This document shows, piece by piece, positions 54,010 to 62,940 of a stretch of 64,000 nucleotides of DNA. The number at the start of each line of letters is the position of its first letter. The stretch's first letter is position 1. The DNA is from Pirellulaceae bacterium (GTDB lineage: Bacteria > Planctomycetota > Planctomycetia > Pirellulales > Pirellulaceae), in contig JANQLU010000023.1 in assembly GCA_028280445.1 (NCBI GenBank), positions 62,001-126,000 of the forward strand, given 5' to 3'. Made by a program: the position numbers and the translations under genes. The notes below the pieces were generated by a model. The model was given only the letters and a program-made list of their open reading frames with translations. It was not told the origin of the DNA and ran no database searches.

Positions 54010-55698
54010 TCACTGTTGCGATTGTTTTTGATTTTTGATGTATGCGTCGGCCAATTTTTCTCCCAGTTGGATGATGCCGGGTGTGGCAATAACCAACCGT
54101 TTTTCTCTGCCATCCAAATCAAACGCTTTGATGTGGATGGTATGCGGATCGTTTTCGGCCAGCGCGGTAAACTTGCTGACCACATCGATCTGATTGACCC
54201 GTTTGTGTTTCGTCGGCGGTTGTTGACTGACGAACCATCGCAGTTCTGAATTTTTGAGATCGATACGGCTTTGTTTGATCAACGACGCGACACCGGCAGC
54301 CGACTGTTTGCGAAACGGCCCATACGACATATCGTTTTCGCCGACGTGGTAAAAAATTCCTGCGATTTCGACCGTGTGTCCCCGAGCTTCCAGATCAGAA
54401 ACCGTTTGCTTGACGAATTTGATAAACGACCGGTAGAGGTTTCTCGATTTGGCGACGCTCCCAGCTGGTGTCCAATCAACGATCTGAGATCCGCTGTGCG
54501 TAAATTTTGCGATGGCAATCTGATGTTTGGATTGTTTTGATATTGAAGCGGCAAAACTGAGTTCAGGTCCAAATGTGTCGTAGTATCCGGCCGCCGCCAG
54601 TGGCTCCCAACCTTTTGAAATTCGATAGCCACCGCCAATCGAATAGCGAAACGCGACATTATGATTGGGTTGCAACAGAGATTTTTTATTCTCGATTTTT
54701 TCTAAATCTTGAATGAACGCGCGCTCGCCTTCCATATTGCGATGGCCCGCTAAGACCAACAATTTGATCGTGCTGTTTTTTTGATAGGGCCATTTTTTTA
54801 AATTGCGTCGCTTGTCGGTTTGAATACCCTGCGTTTTCAACCAGGCGTTGGCATAATTCTCCCCGTGTTGCAATTGGCCGAGTGTGCCATAGTGGTAATG
54901 CAATCCCACAGGGTTTCCAATTTCTACACCAACATGCGATGTCGGAACGTAATGCGCGAGAGGATCAGTAGCGGCCACCTGTTTTTGTCCTAAGCTGATG
55001 GCATACATTCGCGGTCGTAGATCCATTCCCCAAATTGTTTTGGTACACAACTCGCCGATAAAAAATGGCAGCTTTGAGCACTCAAGATCTTTTCGCCAAC
55101 GCGCGACAAAGTTTTTCAAATTCTTGCCATAGTTTTTCATGTACTGCTCGTTGAACATGTCGTTTTCACCTTGGTGCCACATCATGCCAGCCAATTCGTA
55201 TTTGACATCTTTCTTGTCCAATTCAGCGAGCGAATCGCGGACGAACTTGAGCGCCAGGGGATACAGTTTGAAGCCTGTGGGACGGTCGGGATTCCAATCA
55301 CCGCCCAGATGTGTTCCTCCGGCGGCGATTTTGATAATGGCGATTTTTCCTTGCGTGTGTTTCGAAATTATCTTTGCGAAACTCAATTCGGGCCCGACCA
55401 TGTTTCTAATCGGTTTCAGTTGCTCCCAGGACTTGGATTGCGTTTTGTTCTCGCGCCCGATGCAGTACGCAAATCGCACTTCTCGCTGCGGTTTATCCAA
55501 ACCAGCGTAAGGAGGAAAGTTTTTGATATCTTTGACTTTGGAATCTGCACCGACCATATTCGACTGCCCGGCAAAGATGAATACTTTGACCTTGGCATTT
55601 TTGTCTTGTGCTATGCAAGGCAGCGCGAACAACAAAATAGCGCACCAACAAATGGGTTGGTTCATCGTCCATCGAATTGGTAGGTGAGTCGTACGCAT
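54010..55698 (-). CDS. Tandem SASA-domain protein, second domain without nucleophile
   Basis: It encodes about 562 residues with a signal peptide (PICWCAILLFALPCIAQ). Domain 1 has GQSNM (Ser46), GPELSFAKIIS, MMWHQGEND and HYHYGTLGQLQHGENYANAW, a complete SASA set. Domain 2 (from about residue 310) repeats the layout with LLVLAGHRNMEGE, FGPELSFAASIS, IFYHVGEND and ATPGIIQLGEKLADAY. However, the nucleophile serine is Arg in GHRNM, and the C-terminal histidine is not obvious. Domain 2 is thus probably non-catalytic, perhaps substrate binding. The start may be at 55698 or 11 codons later. It is the first gene of the - strand esterase/sulfatase operon. Confidence 0.88.
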   Translation of the reverse strand: MRTTHLPIRWTMNQPICWCAILLFALPCIAQDKNAKVKVFIFAGQSNMVGADSKVKDIKNFPPYAGLDKPQREVRFAYCIGRENKTQSKSWEQLKPIRNMVGPELSFAKIISKHTQGKIAIIKIAAGGTHLGGDWNPDRPTGFKLYPLALKFVRDSLAELDKKDVKYELAGMMWHQGENDMFNEQYMKNYGKNLKNFVARWRKDLECSKLPFFIGELCTKTIWGMDLRPRMYAISLGQKQVAATDPLAHYVPTSHVGVEIGNPVGLHYHYGTLGQLQHGENYANAWLKTQGIQTDKRRNLKKWPYQKNSTIKLLVLAGHRNMEGERAFIQDLEKIENKKSLLQPNHNVAFRYSIGGGYRISKGWEPLAAAGYYDTFGPELSFAASISKQSKHQIAIAKFTHSGSQIVDWTPAGSVAKSRNLYRSFIKFVKQTVSDLEARGHTVEIAGIFYHVGENDMSYGPFRKQSAAGVASLIKQSRIDLKNSELRWFVSQQPPTKHKRVNQIDVVSKFTALAENDPHTIHIKAFDLDGREKRLVIATPGIIQLGEKLADAYIKNQKQSQQ

Positions 55699-56406
55699 CG
55701 CATGATATTCTTTTTGTTGGTCAAACCGATTGCTCAAGATCAATGTTGTCCCATCAACGCGGTGCCGAAAATTCGGTGCGACATCGATTGCGGGCTGTAA
55801 CAAATGGCGAGTTCGGAGGCTGGTAGTTCGTGATCGATTATCGTTTTCCGATGGAACGGGCATTTGCTTTCCATTTACGTGAAAACGATTTCAACAACTG
55901 GAATATTGTATCAAATTCAAATTTCGAAACTAAATAATCTGTTTTGAACGAATTTGCAATTTGAAGGGAGGGCGAGGCTCCTGCCGAGCCAAGTCCAGTG
56001 TGCAGCAAGGCGCTAGCCGCTCACCGAGACTCACCATTCCGGCGGCTCGGCGGGAGCCTCGCCCTCCCCGGGAGCCTCGCCCTCCCGAAAACTTACCCTT
56101 CGCGAAACCATGAAAAAAATTTTCAAATTGTCGAGACCAGAAACTACGACCCAAAATTTCTGGCGTTGACGCGTTTATATTGCCCCACTGAGCTATCCTG
56201 CCGGTTGATGACAAAACTGGGGAAATTGGGGAACAACCGATATTGAATCACAAGATGTACGTTACTAATTCGAATACAAAATACACAAAAAAAGTCGTTG
56301 CAGAAAAAAAATTCAGTTTGAAATCGACGAACCTTTCCAATCGCCCCATCCACTTTATTAAAATGAAAACTTGACACTTTTAATTGTTGCAATCCTGAAA
56401 CAGAAA
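55699..56406. other. Divergent intergenic region with a composite repeat
   Basis: About 700 bp with no convincing gene, holding the inverted repeat at 55966-56086 and the promoters of the divergent esterase operon and the fatty-acid-modification genes. Confidence 0.6.
55966..56086. repeat. GGGAGGGCGAGGCTCCTGCC inverted repeat with nested fragment
   Basis: The arm GGGAGGGCGAGGCTCCTGCC... (55966-55990) is mirrored at 56044-56068 with one mismatch over 25 bp, and the end is repeated once more in tandem (56069-56086). Between the arms lies a fragment of the AAGGCGCTAGCCGCTCA family. Confidence 0.85.
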
Positions 56407-57642
56407 ATGTCAAAGCCTCACTCAACTTCGTACAGCAAAACGACTCGCGACAGTCTGTCGAACCATTTTTTGGGTTGGTTGTTACAGCGCACACTTCACC
56501 AATTGGGCGATATACCACTGACCATTGTGATGCCCAATCAAAGGGAGATTTCAGGCAGTTCGGCCAAGTCGACCCGAATCAAATTCCATAACTATCGAGC
56601 GCTATGGGCGGTCGTTTTTGATCCGGTATTTCAATTCGCAGAACGGTACAGTTCGGGAGAAATCGAAGTCGAAGGAGATTTGGCAACTTGTCTGATCCAC
56701 GTCTTTCGACGAATGAACGAACACCAGAAAAATTCTTTGGCGGCCAGATTCCTGGCCAAGCTGCGGATTCCCAAAATTAACAGTTTGAAACAATCAAAAC
56801 GAAACATTCATCATCACTACGACATTGGCAACGAATTTTACCGGTGGTGGCTCGATGAAAAAATGGTTTACACGTGCGCTTATTTTGCGGCGCCAAATGA
56901 TTCGCTCGACGTCGCGCAAGATGCCAAAATGGATCTCGTCTGTCGCAAACTTCGACTTCGCCCAGGTATGAAAGTCGTCGAAGCTGGTTGTGGCTGGGGC
57001 GCGTTGGCGATTTACATGGCACAGCATTATGGCGTGCAAGTTCGCGCGTTTAACATCTCTCGGGAACAAGTCGAATTGGCGCGAGAAAAAGCTGCCAGGT
57101 TGAATTTGTCTGAGCAAGTCAAATTTGAACTTGAAGATTGGCGAAATATCAGCGGGACTTGCGATGCATTTGTATCGGTCGGAATGCTGGAGCACGTTGG
57201 ACGACGCAACTATAAAAAACTGGGACAAGTCGTGCATCGCGTACTGAAAGACAATGGGATTGGGCTGATTCATTCCATTGGCCAAAACCAACCGAACCCC
57301 ACGAATCAATGGATCGAGCGCAAGATTTTTCCAGGAGCCTACGGCCCGACGATTCGCGAAATGATGAATATCTTTGAAACCAACGGATTTCAAGTGCTCG
57401 ACATCGAAAATTTGCGTCTGCACTATGCGAAAACTCTGCAACACTGGTTAAACCGCTTTGAGAAAGTATCGTCTGATGTCGAGCAGCGATTTGATGCACG
57501 GTTTGTTCGGATGTGGCGAATGTATCTAGCCAGTTCGTTAGCAGCATTTGAGACCGGATATTTTCAGCTGTTTCAAGTGGTGTTTGCCAAAGGGCCATCC
57601 AATCAAGTGCCCATGACTCGCGAGCATCTATTTGTAAAGTGA
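56407..57642 (+). CDS. cfa: Cyclopropane-fatty-acyl-phospholipid synthase family methyltransferase
   Basis: It encodes 411 residues. Family phrases are YSSGEIEVEGDLATCLIHVF, HHHYDIGNEFYRWWLDEKMV, YTCAYF, the SAM-binding VVEAGCGWGALAIYMAQHYG, and VSVGMLEHVGRRNYKKLG, with FPGAYGPTIREMMNIFE and LRLHYAKTLQHWLNRFE near the end. It transfers a methylene or methyl group from S-adenosylmethionine to double bonds of membrane lipid acyl chains. It starts at ATG 56407; an in-frame upstream start at 56371 adds an unlikely hydrophobic leader. The flavoprotein gene follows 30 bp later, suggesting joint lipid modification. Confidence 0.93.
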   Translation: MSKPHSTSYSKTTRDSLSNHFLGWLLQRTLHQLGDIPLTIVMPNQREISGSSAKSTRIKFHNYRALWAVVFDPVFQFAERYSSGEIEVEGDLATCLIHVFRRMNEHQKNSLAARFLAKLRIPKINSLKQSKRNIHHHYDIGNEFYRWWLDEKMVYTCAYFAAPNDSLDVAQDAKMDLVCRKLRLRPGMKVVEAGCGWGALAIYMAQHYGVQVRAFNISREQVELAREKAARLNLSEQVKFELEDWRNISGTCDAFVSVGMLEHVGRRNYKKLGQVVHRVLKDNGIGLIHSIGQNQPNPTNQWIERKIFPGAYGPTIREMMNIFETNGFQVLDIENLRLHYAKTLQHWLNRFEKVSSDVEQRFDARFVRMWRMYLASSLAAFETGYFQLFQVVFAKGPSNQVPMTREHLFVK

Positions 57643-57672
57643 TTCCATTAACCACTGTTTTTTGATTGTGAT

Positions 57673-58839
57673 ATGAAACCTCTTGATGCCATTGTCGTTG
57701 GTGCAGGTCCTGCCGGTTCGACGTTCGCCTGGAAAATGAAACAGGCGGGATTCGACATCAAGATTTTTGACAAAAAAGCGTTTCCGCGAGTCAAACCATG
57801 TGCCGGTTGGATTACACCTCAAGTGGTCGAGTCACTCGACATTGACCTCGACGAATACCGACGCGAAAACACTCTGCAACCGATCACGGCGTTTCGAGCA
57901 GGAATGATCGGACAAAAACTGGTCGAGGTTCGCTACGATGATCCGGTGAGCTTCGGCATCTTGCGGTGCGAATTTGACAATTACTTGTTACAACGAAGCG
58001 GCGTGCCGTGTGAACAAGAGTCCATTCAAAAAATCGAATGGACAGGAGATCGTTGGCAAATCAACGATCGCTATGCGACTCGACTGCTGATCGGTGCCGG
58101 TGGTCATTTCTGTCCTGTCGCGCGTTATGCCCGCAAACAAAATCCTACCTCCGAATCGGAATCCAATTCGAAAGATTTCGTTACCGTTGTTGCCCAGGAA
58201 GCCGAGTTCAATGTTTCGTCTCTTGGCGCCCGCGGTCAAGATGCGTATTCCGAAATCCCCGAATTATATTTTTGTCGCGATCTCAATGGTTATGGTTGGA
58301 AATTTTGCAAAGGCGAATACATCAACATCGGTTTGGGCAGAATCAATAAAACGGATCTGAGCCAACACGTTTCTGAGTTTTGTGAGTCACTTGGAATTAG
58401 CGAATCGTCCTGGGTCGACAGTCCACCGAAATTTTTGGGGCACGCCTACCGATTGTACGCGGAAAAACAACCGTTTCTGTTTGACAACAACCTGTTATTG
58501 ATCGGAGACGCCGCAGGTTTGGCTTACCCGCAAAGTGGCGAAGGTATCCGACCTGCGATTGAATCGGCGCTGATCGCCGCGGACGTTGTGATTCATGCTG
58601 ACGAGCGCTACGATCGTGCGGCGCTGGCGCCTTATGCGAAACAATTGACGGCAAGATTAGGTCCGCCTCAAAACATGCAACAACTGCCTTGGTTGCCGCC
58701 AAAATTACTGCGAATGATTGCCAGACCGTTGTTTAGAACTCATTTTTTCGCCAAGCGCGTCGTGATTGAGAATTGGTTTCTCAATCGCAAACAGGCGGCA
58801 TTGAAAACCGAGACGCCGTCGATGGCACAACAGACGTGA
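57673..58839 (+). CDS. FAD-dependent oxidoreductase, geranylgeranyl-reductase family
   Basis: It encodes 388 residues. The N-terminal dinucleotide fold AIVVGAGPAGSTFAWKMKQA and the second FAD motif LLIGDAAGLAYPQSGEGIRP are clear. FPRVKPCAGWITPQVVESL, with the cysteine-glycine pair, is typical of geranylgeranyl reductase-like flavoproteins. These reduce isoprenoid or unsaturated lipid chains or act as epoxidases. Downstream of a cyclopropane-synthase homologue, a lipid-saturating role is plausible. The substrate cannot be read from the sequence. Confidence 0.88.
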   Translation: MKPLDAIVVGAGPAGSTFAWKMKQAGFDIKIFDKKAFPRVKPCAGWITPQVVESLDIDLDEYRRENTLQPITAFRAGMIGQKLVEVRYDDPVSFGILRCEFDNYLLQRSGVPCEQESIQKIEWTGDRWQINDRYATRLLIGAGGHFCPVARYARKQNPTSESESNSKDFVTVVAQEAEFNVSSLGARGQDAYSEIPELYFCRDLNGYGWKFCKGEYINIGLGRINKTDLSQHVSEFCESLGISESSWVDSPPKFLGHAYRLYAEKQPFLFDNNLLLIGDAAGLAYPQSGEGIRPAIESALIAADVVIHADERYDRAALAPYAKQLTARLGPPQNMQQLPWLPPKLLRMIARPLFRTHFFAKRVVIENWFLNRKQAALKTETPSMAQQT

Positions 58840-58923
58840 TGCCGCCGACATTTCGACAGTAATCCCAATCGTAAGCGCGAAGCGTGAGCGAGAAAATTTC
58901 CTGGATGAACTCGAATCTTACGA

Positions 58924-58980
58924 GCACGACGCGCCAGCGAGTGGTTTGACCGCGCAAAACCACTCGCTGGCGCGTCGTGC
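58924..58980. repeat. Perfect 24-bp palindrome, 'ACTCGCTGGCGCGTC' family
   Basis: Arms 58924-58947 (GCACGACGCGCCAGCGAGTG...) and 58957-58980 are exact inverse copies around nine bases. It is related to 14271-14333. It lies after the flavoprotein gene and could serve as a terminator, though no T run follows. Confidence 0.93.
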
Positions 58981-58998
58981 TTATATTAGTCACAGATC

Positions 58999-59107
58999 GG
59001 GTGCCACTGGCTATACCAGTGAATTGCACATCGACTCACGGTTTTTCTTTCAATGGACGTACTGAACTACTACTATCCAACTACATCACTGGCGAAGCCA
59101 GTGGCAC
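58999..59107. repeat. Miniature element with GTGCCACTGG terminal inverted repeats, copy 1
   Basis: Ends GGGTGCCACTGG (58999-59010) and CCAGTGGCAC (59098-59107) are inverted. Each end carries an inner mini-palindrome (CACTGGCTATACCAGTG and CACTGGCGAAGCCAGTG). It overlaps the 3' end of the sigma-factor gene. A second copy lies at 62805-62922. Confidence 0.85.
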
Positions 59108-59590
59108 TCGAAAACGATATTTGTAGACTTGATTGGGCGAGATACCTAAATCACTGGCGATTTGTTTGGCGGGCTCACCATCGATTGCCGCGCGTCGAAA
59201 AGCCGTCATTGTTTGTTGATCAAATTCGGGAAGAATCGATTGCAAGATTTTGGCCGCGACAAATTGGTCGTGCTCACGATCCCATTGCTGTGAAAGATCA
59301 CTGAGCGGATCCTCCAATTGTTCGACAAACTGATCCGCCAAATGAAATTTTGCAGCGTCTCGCTGGCGGGCAGACCAATATCGACGGCAACGATTGGTCG
59401 TGATCGTTTTTAACCAGTTTCGAAACGCCCCGGTGCGCCCGTTATGTTCGAACGCGGGGAGTTCTTTGATGACGACCAACAAAACCTCCTGTGACAAATC
59501 ATCAATATCGGATTCATTGATACCGTCCCGCTTCAACCAATCACCGACGAGTGTTCCGTAATTGGCACTACGCCTCTGAGTTTCAGTCAT
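59081..59590 (-). CDS. ECF-type sigma factor, both ends atypical
   Basis: It encodes 169 residues. Region 2 (SDIDDLSQEVLLVVIKELPA, FRNWLKTITTNRCRRYWSAR) and region 4 (TMTAFRRAAIDGEPAKQIAS, DLGISPNQVYKYRFRV) are clear. The first helix of region 2 is shorter than usual. The last codons (PLASPVM) are read from the end of the miniature repeat at 58999-59107, so the original C-terminus after YKYRFRV has been replaced. It may be non-functional or simply re-terminated. It is convergent with the flavoprotein gene. The usual anti-sigma or kinase partner is present only as a fragment at 60293 on the other strand. Confidence 0.8.
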   Translation of the reverse strand: MTETQRRSANYGTLVGDWLKRDGINESDIDDLSQEVLLVVIKELPAFEHNGRTGAFRNWLKTITTNRCRRYWSARQRDAAKFHLADQFVEQLEDPLSDLSQQWDREHDQFVAAKILQSILPEFDQQTMTAFRRAAIDGEPAKQIASDLGISPNQVYKYRFRVPLASPVM

Positions 59591-59883
59591 TTTTTGCTCA
59601 GATCAAAAGCGATTTACTGGTTTTCATAGATGTAATCGTGTGGACCGTCGAAATTTTGCGTTTTCTTTCGCCGTTCGTGGAAGATTTGTTCTGTCGCACC
59701 GCTTTACTAATATCAGCAATTTTGGATATCACAATCAAGATCGTTTTACTTATTCCCAATCAACGATAATCCGAGTCATCGACATTTGAAATTTGATTGA
59801 CGATCCAGTGTTTGATGCAACGTGTGTCTATGAAAATCCTCGCACCCATCCGAACCTATTAGTCCATCACAAAGGAATTTTTG

Positions 59884-60129
59884 TTGAACCAACTAAATCT
59901 GGCGATGATTGAGTTAGCCATTGATCGGTTTCAAGGTGTTTCGAATTGCATTCGTTTTGAACGTTTGATGAAAGTAGCCCGAGATCAGTTTCATTTTTGG
60001 GGCACTGACGAACAAGCGTTCAATTATCTCAATAACAGTAGTTGTTTTGAAATTGAAAAACGAGATGATCCGCAATCTGGTTCGACTGTTTGGGTCGTTC
60101 GCGATTGTCGAGTCCATGACAAAAATTGA
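59884..60129 (+). CDS. Small protein of unknown function
   Basis: It encodes 81 residues. A GGA-type ribosome binding site (AAAGGAA) supports a TTG start at 59884 (or 59881). Phrases NQLNLAMIELAIDRFQGVSN, FERLMKVARDQFHFWGTDEQ and CFEIEKRDDPQSGSTVWVVR suggest a compact alpha/beta protein such as a small winged-helix-like fold, but no family was recognised. It is separated by about 290 bp from the divergent sigma factor. Confidence 0.5.
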   Translation: MNQLNLAMIELAIDRFQGVSNCIRFERLMKVARDQFHFWGTDEQAFNYLNNSSCFEIEKRDDPQSGSTVWVVRDCRVHDKN

Positions 60130-60292
60130 GCAACGACATTTCGAGTCGCAGATCCTTCCTTTTTTCATTCCTGGGAAATCACCAATATGTTAGGCAACGA
60201 GTCGCTGGATTTACAACCAACTTGTCTTCTCGGAAACTTATAGCGCCATTAAGATGCCGATGACATCGCACATCATCTGGCGCCAACCGCCC

Positions 60293-60535
60293 ATGAATCA
60301 CGACATGCACATCGAACCATCACTACATCCGGACGCAGGATTGCTGTATTCGTTTCTCACCGATCAACTTTCGCAAGATCGCGCTCATGATATCGCGCAA
60401 CATATCGATCATTGCACCGCTTGCCAAACAGAATTGGATCGCCTGTGTGAATCGTCAGGCACGTTCGCTGGCATCTTGCGCGAATTGCAATCCGCCGAAT
60501 TGTTGTCGGCTGACGATCATCGTCGATCCCGATAA
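60293..60535 (+). CDS. Zinc-finger (zf-HC2-like) fragment, probable remnant of an anti-sigma factor or kinase
   Basis: It encodes 80 residues. LHPDAGLLYSFLTDQLSQDR, then AHDIAQHIDHCTACQTELDR contain the H-x3-C-x2-C motif (His37, Cys41, Cys44) of zf-HC2 anti-sigma domains, which in planctomycetes often head large Ser/Thr kinases. After this domain the frame ends, and following DNA shows short, shifted readings but no kinase, so it looks like a truncated remnant. An upstream in-frame ATG (60254) also exists. Confidence 0.5.
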   Translation: MNHDMHIEPSLHPDAGLLYSFLTDQLSQDRAHDIAQHIDHCTACQTELDRLCESSGTFAGILRELQSAELLSADDHRRSR

Positions 60536-60839
60536 CATCGAGCCCACATATGATCATTATGGAGGCCCAGGAAAATCAACATCGAAGACGTTAAGCTCAC
60601 TGCCAAAGACCCCCGAACGCTTCAGTCGCTGCACTCGGTCAGCTCCGTCGACTTCAAAACAAAGTTAAAAATCAAAACGCACAGAGAAAAAGTAGGGCCG
60701 GTTCCCACCGGCCGTTTTGTTGGATTGGCCGGTAGGAACCGGCCCTACTGATGCCATGGTTCGTCCGCTTCGCCAACGATGTTAAGATGATATTGGCCGA
60801 TGCCAATTTGATTCTAGTTTCGACCCAGTTAGCGTGTTG
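60536..60839. other. Intergenic region with repeat
   Basis: About 300 bp without a sound gene. The first part may be decayed coding sequence after the zinc-finger fragment. It contains the palindrome at 60691-60749. Confidence 0.5.
60691..60749. repeat. AGTAGGGCCGGTTCCCACCG palindrome, full copy
   Basis: The arm AGTAGGGCCGGTTCCCACCG... (60691-60713) is inverted at 60727-60749 with one mismatch. It is related to 62741-62798, with partial copies at 44984 and 62941. Confidence 0.9.
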
Positions 60840-62057
60840 ATGGCGAGTACATATCCAGAATTCGAATTGTCACAAGTCGTCAACCTTTGGTTCGATCGAC
60901 AGGGTCTGACAAACCCCCGTGCAAACACAAAATTGACAAAACGGACGTTTCGTAAACATTTGGAACAAACCGGGGCACTTCAAATCGATCCGGTGAATGT
61001 CGTCGATCGCGCGCATTTTCTAACTTTGTGGAGTCGATTTGGCAGCTTCGACCACGCACGGGTCGATCAATGGATTTATCGAGATCGAATCGCCTTCGAA
61101 TACTGGGGGCACGAAGCGTCACTGCTGCCCATTGATCATTTGGCTCTGAGTCGCCAACGAATGAAACAGTTTCCACCCAGGCATTGGAAAGAATCCTCGT
61201 GGTGGCCACGATACAAGACGACCGCCGCTTCGAAACGTCGAGTTCTGAAACGATTGAGCGATTTCGGCCCACTGGAAAGCGCCGATTTTCAAAAGCAAAA
61301 GCGCGAACTAGAGAACCAGTTGCAAGGCGGCTGGAACACCTCTTTGAACAAAGAGGACAAACGCTCTTTGCAACTGTTGTGGCACTCGGGACGGGTCGCC
61401 ATTTGTGAACGCCGGAAATTCCGCAAGGTGTACGATCTAGCCGAGCGAATTTATCCGGAAACACCAATAGCATCGATCAGCGAATATCACGACAGTTGGC
61501 TGCTCAAAGGGTTGGCAGGTAATGGGATAGCCAGCGAAGCGCATTTGGCCAACTATTTCACGGCGCCGAACCTCGACGCTGGTCAACGAGCCAAGGTGAT
61601 TGCACGAAACCTGAAGCAAAAAAGGATTGTCCAAGTAAGAGTCAAGGGTACCACAACACCTTTTTTTGCATTGCCCGAACACCTCGACAAAATCCGACGC
61701 CTCGATAAACCGAATGGCACCACACTGATCTGTCCGTTTGATTCATTGCTTTGGCAGAAAAAACGCACAGAAGATTTGCTGGGGTTTCGATATCGCATGG
61801 AAATTTACGTTCCAGAACCCAAACGTCAATTCGGATATTACGTGTTGCCGATTTTGCATGATGGGCGTATGGCTGGGCGACTCGATCCAAAATTCGATCG
61901 GGAAAACAATACACTCACGATCAATTCAATTTTTCTGGAACCGAATTTCAAACGTAGCAAATCGTTGGAGAAAGCGATTCGTCAATCAGTTGCCAGTTTG
62001 GCTGAGTTTCTCAACGCCTCCAAAATCCACATGCCTAAAACATGGAAATCAGGATAA
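60840..62057 (+). CDS. YcaQ/AlkX-family DNA glycosylase (winged-helix)
   Basis: It encodes 405 residues. The N-terminal segment reads GALQIDPVNVVDRAHFLTLW, with the QID motif (48-50) that corresponds to the catalytic QxD of this family. FEYWGHEASLLPIDHLALSR, then SWWPRYKTTAASKRRVLKRL, and late FFALPEHLDKIRRLDKPNGT and LICPFDSLLWQKKRTEDLLG, complete the set. Members remove bulky or crosslinked bases from DNA. The ATG is at 60840 with an in-frame GTG six bases earlier. It stands alone between repeat-rich regions. Confidence 0.9.
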   Translation: MASTYPEFELSQVVNLWFDRQGLTNPRANTKLTKRTFRKHLEQTGALQIDPVNVVDRAHFLTLWSRFGSFDHARVDQWIYRDRIAFEYWGHEASLLPIDHLALSRQRMKQFPPRHWKESSWWPRYKTTAASKRRVLKRLSDFGPLESADFQKQKRELENQLQGGWNTSLNKEDKRSLQLLWHSGRVAICERRKFRKVYDLAERIYPETPIASISEYHDSWLLKGLAGNGIASEAHLANYFTAPNLDAGQRAKVIARNLKQKRIVQVRVKGTTTPFFALPEHLDKIRRLDKPNGTTLICPFDSLLWQKKRTEDLLGFRYRMEIYVPEPKRQFGYYVLPILHDGRMAGRLDPKFDRENNTLTINSIFLEPNFKRSKSLEKAIRQSVASLAEFLNASKIHMPKTWKSG

Positions 62058-62121
62058 AGTTGACGTCGGGTCCGTTCCCACCGGTTGTCAATCTTTTTTG
62101 GCCGTCAGGCCCAACATCGAT

Positions 62122-62628
62122 TCATTGATTGATCTTGGCCTCCGCAGTTTTTCTGAAACGAAAAAGTGCTGAGGCAAAAAGAATCATGATCAAAACTACG
62201 GCGATCCAGCGCACTATTGGCGGCGCGAAAATCACCGCTCCATTGAAGGCGATAAAACTCAGGTAGCCGAAAATTATAAAATTCGCCCACCGTGAACGGC
62301 TTTGGTACTGGATCGGAAACGCCCACCACCAAACCGTTTCGATCGCGACCAATGCTGTGAACAAGTGATTGAACCAGATACCTTGGCCAAAACGAATACC
62401 CGTAACTTTCTGACTTTGCTCCGCCGTGTGTTCCACCGCGGCGGAATGACTCCAATCGTGAACTTCATGAAACGCACATAGCACATGGGCAACATAAACC
62501 AATGTCGCTCCAGTCCATAAAAACCGCGCCAGTTTCCAAGTTGCATTCTTTTGATGCTGCTGCAAAATCCACCCCAGGATACTGAGAAAAAACAACAGCA
62601 GCGCCAGTCGTATCGTCCAAATGGTCAT
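62122..62628 (-). CDS. Membrane protein with histidine-rich segment, unknown function
   Basis: It encodes 168 residues with about five hydrophobic helices, including TIRLALLLFFLSILGWIL, FLWTGATLVYVAHVLCAFHE, FNHLFTALVAIETVWWWAFP and IAVVLIMILFASALFRF. Histidines cluster in HVLCAFHEVHDWSHSAAVEH, which could bind heme or metal. No family was recognised. No good ribosome binding site is visible; an upstream TTG at 62676 is an alternative start. Confidence 0.65.
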   Translation of the reverse strand: MTIWTIRLALLLFFLSILGWILQQHQKNATWKLARFLWTGATLVYVAHVLCAFHEVHDWSHSAAVEHTAEQSQKVTGIRFGQGIWFNHLFTALVAIETVWWWAFPIQYQSRSRWANFIIFGYLSFIAFNGAVIFAPPIVRWIAVVLIMILFASALFRFRKTAEAKINQ

Positions 62629-62688
62629 CAGGTGAATTTTACCAACAAAAATCTTCGCCTGCGCACCCGACCGCAATTAGAAAATGGA

Positions 62689-62735
62689 GACAGGATGAAC
62701 AGGATCAAAAAGATACCATCCTGTCAAATCCTGTC
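62689..62735. repeat. GACAGGAT / ATCCTGTC inverted repeat
   Basis: GACAGGATGAACAGGATC (from 62689) faces ATCCTGTCAAATCCTGTC (to 62735), with double internal copies of ACAGGAT/ATCCTGT. It starts a string of repeat elements reaching 62965. Confidence 0.8.
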
Positions 62736-62740
62736 TAAAA

Positions 62741-62798
62741 AGTAGGGCCGGTTCCCGCCGGCCATTTTGTTGGATAGGCCGGTGGGAACCGGCCCTCC
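62741..62798. repeat. AGTAGGGCCGGTTCCC palindrome, second copy
   Basis: AGTAGGGCCGGTTCCCGCCG is inverted at GGTGGGAACCGGCCCTCCTT. It has the same family and the same central TTTTGTTGGAT as the element at 60691-60749. Confidence 0.9.
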
Positions 62799-62804
62799 TT
62801 GCAC

Positions 62805-62922
62805 GGGTGCCACTGGCTCCGCCAGTGAACAACATAGATGTATCACTGAACTCACCTAAGTTTCAAACAAAAGAACAGCTGTTAGAACATCTGCCAATCA
62901 CTGGCTGGGGCCAGTGCCACCC
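62805..62922. repeat. Miniature element with GGGTGCCACTGG ends, copy 2
   Basis: Ends GGGTGCCACTGG (62805-62816) and CCAGTGCCACCC (62911-62922) are inverted, with an inner CACTGGCTCCGCCAGTG. Its length is close to copy 1 at 58999-59107, but its inner sequence differs. Confidence 0.85.
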
Positions 62923-62940
62923 TGTCGGCCAATCCGCAAA

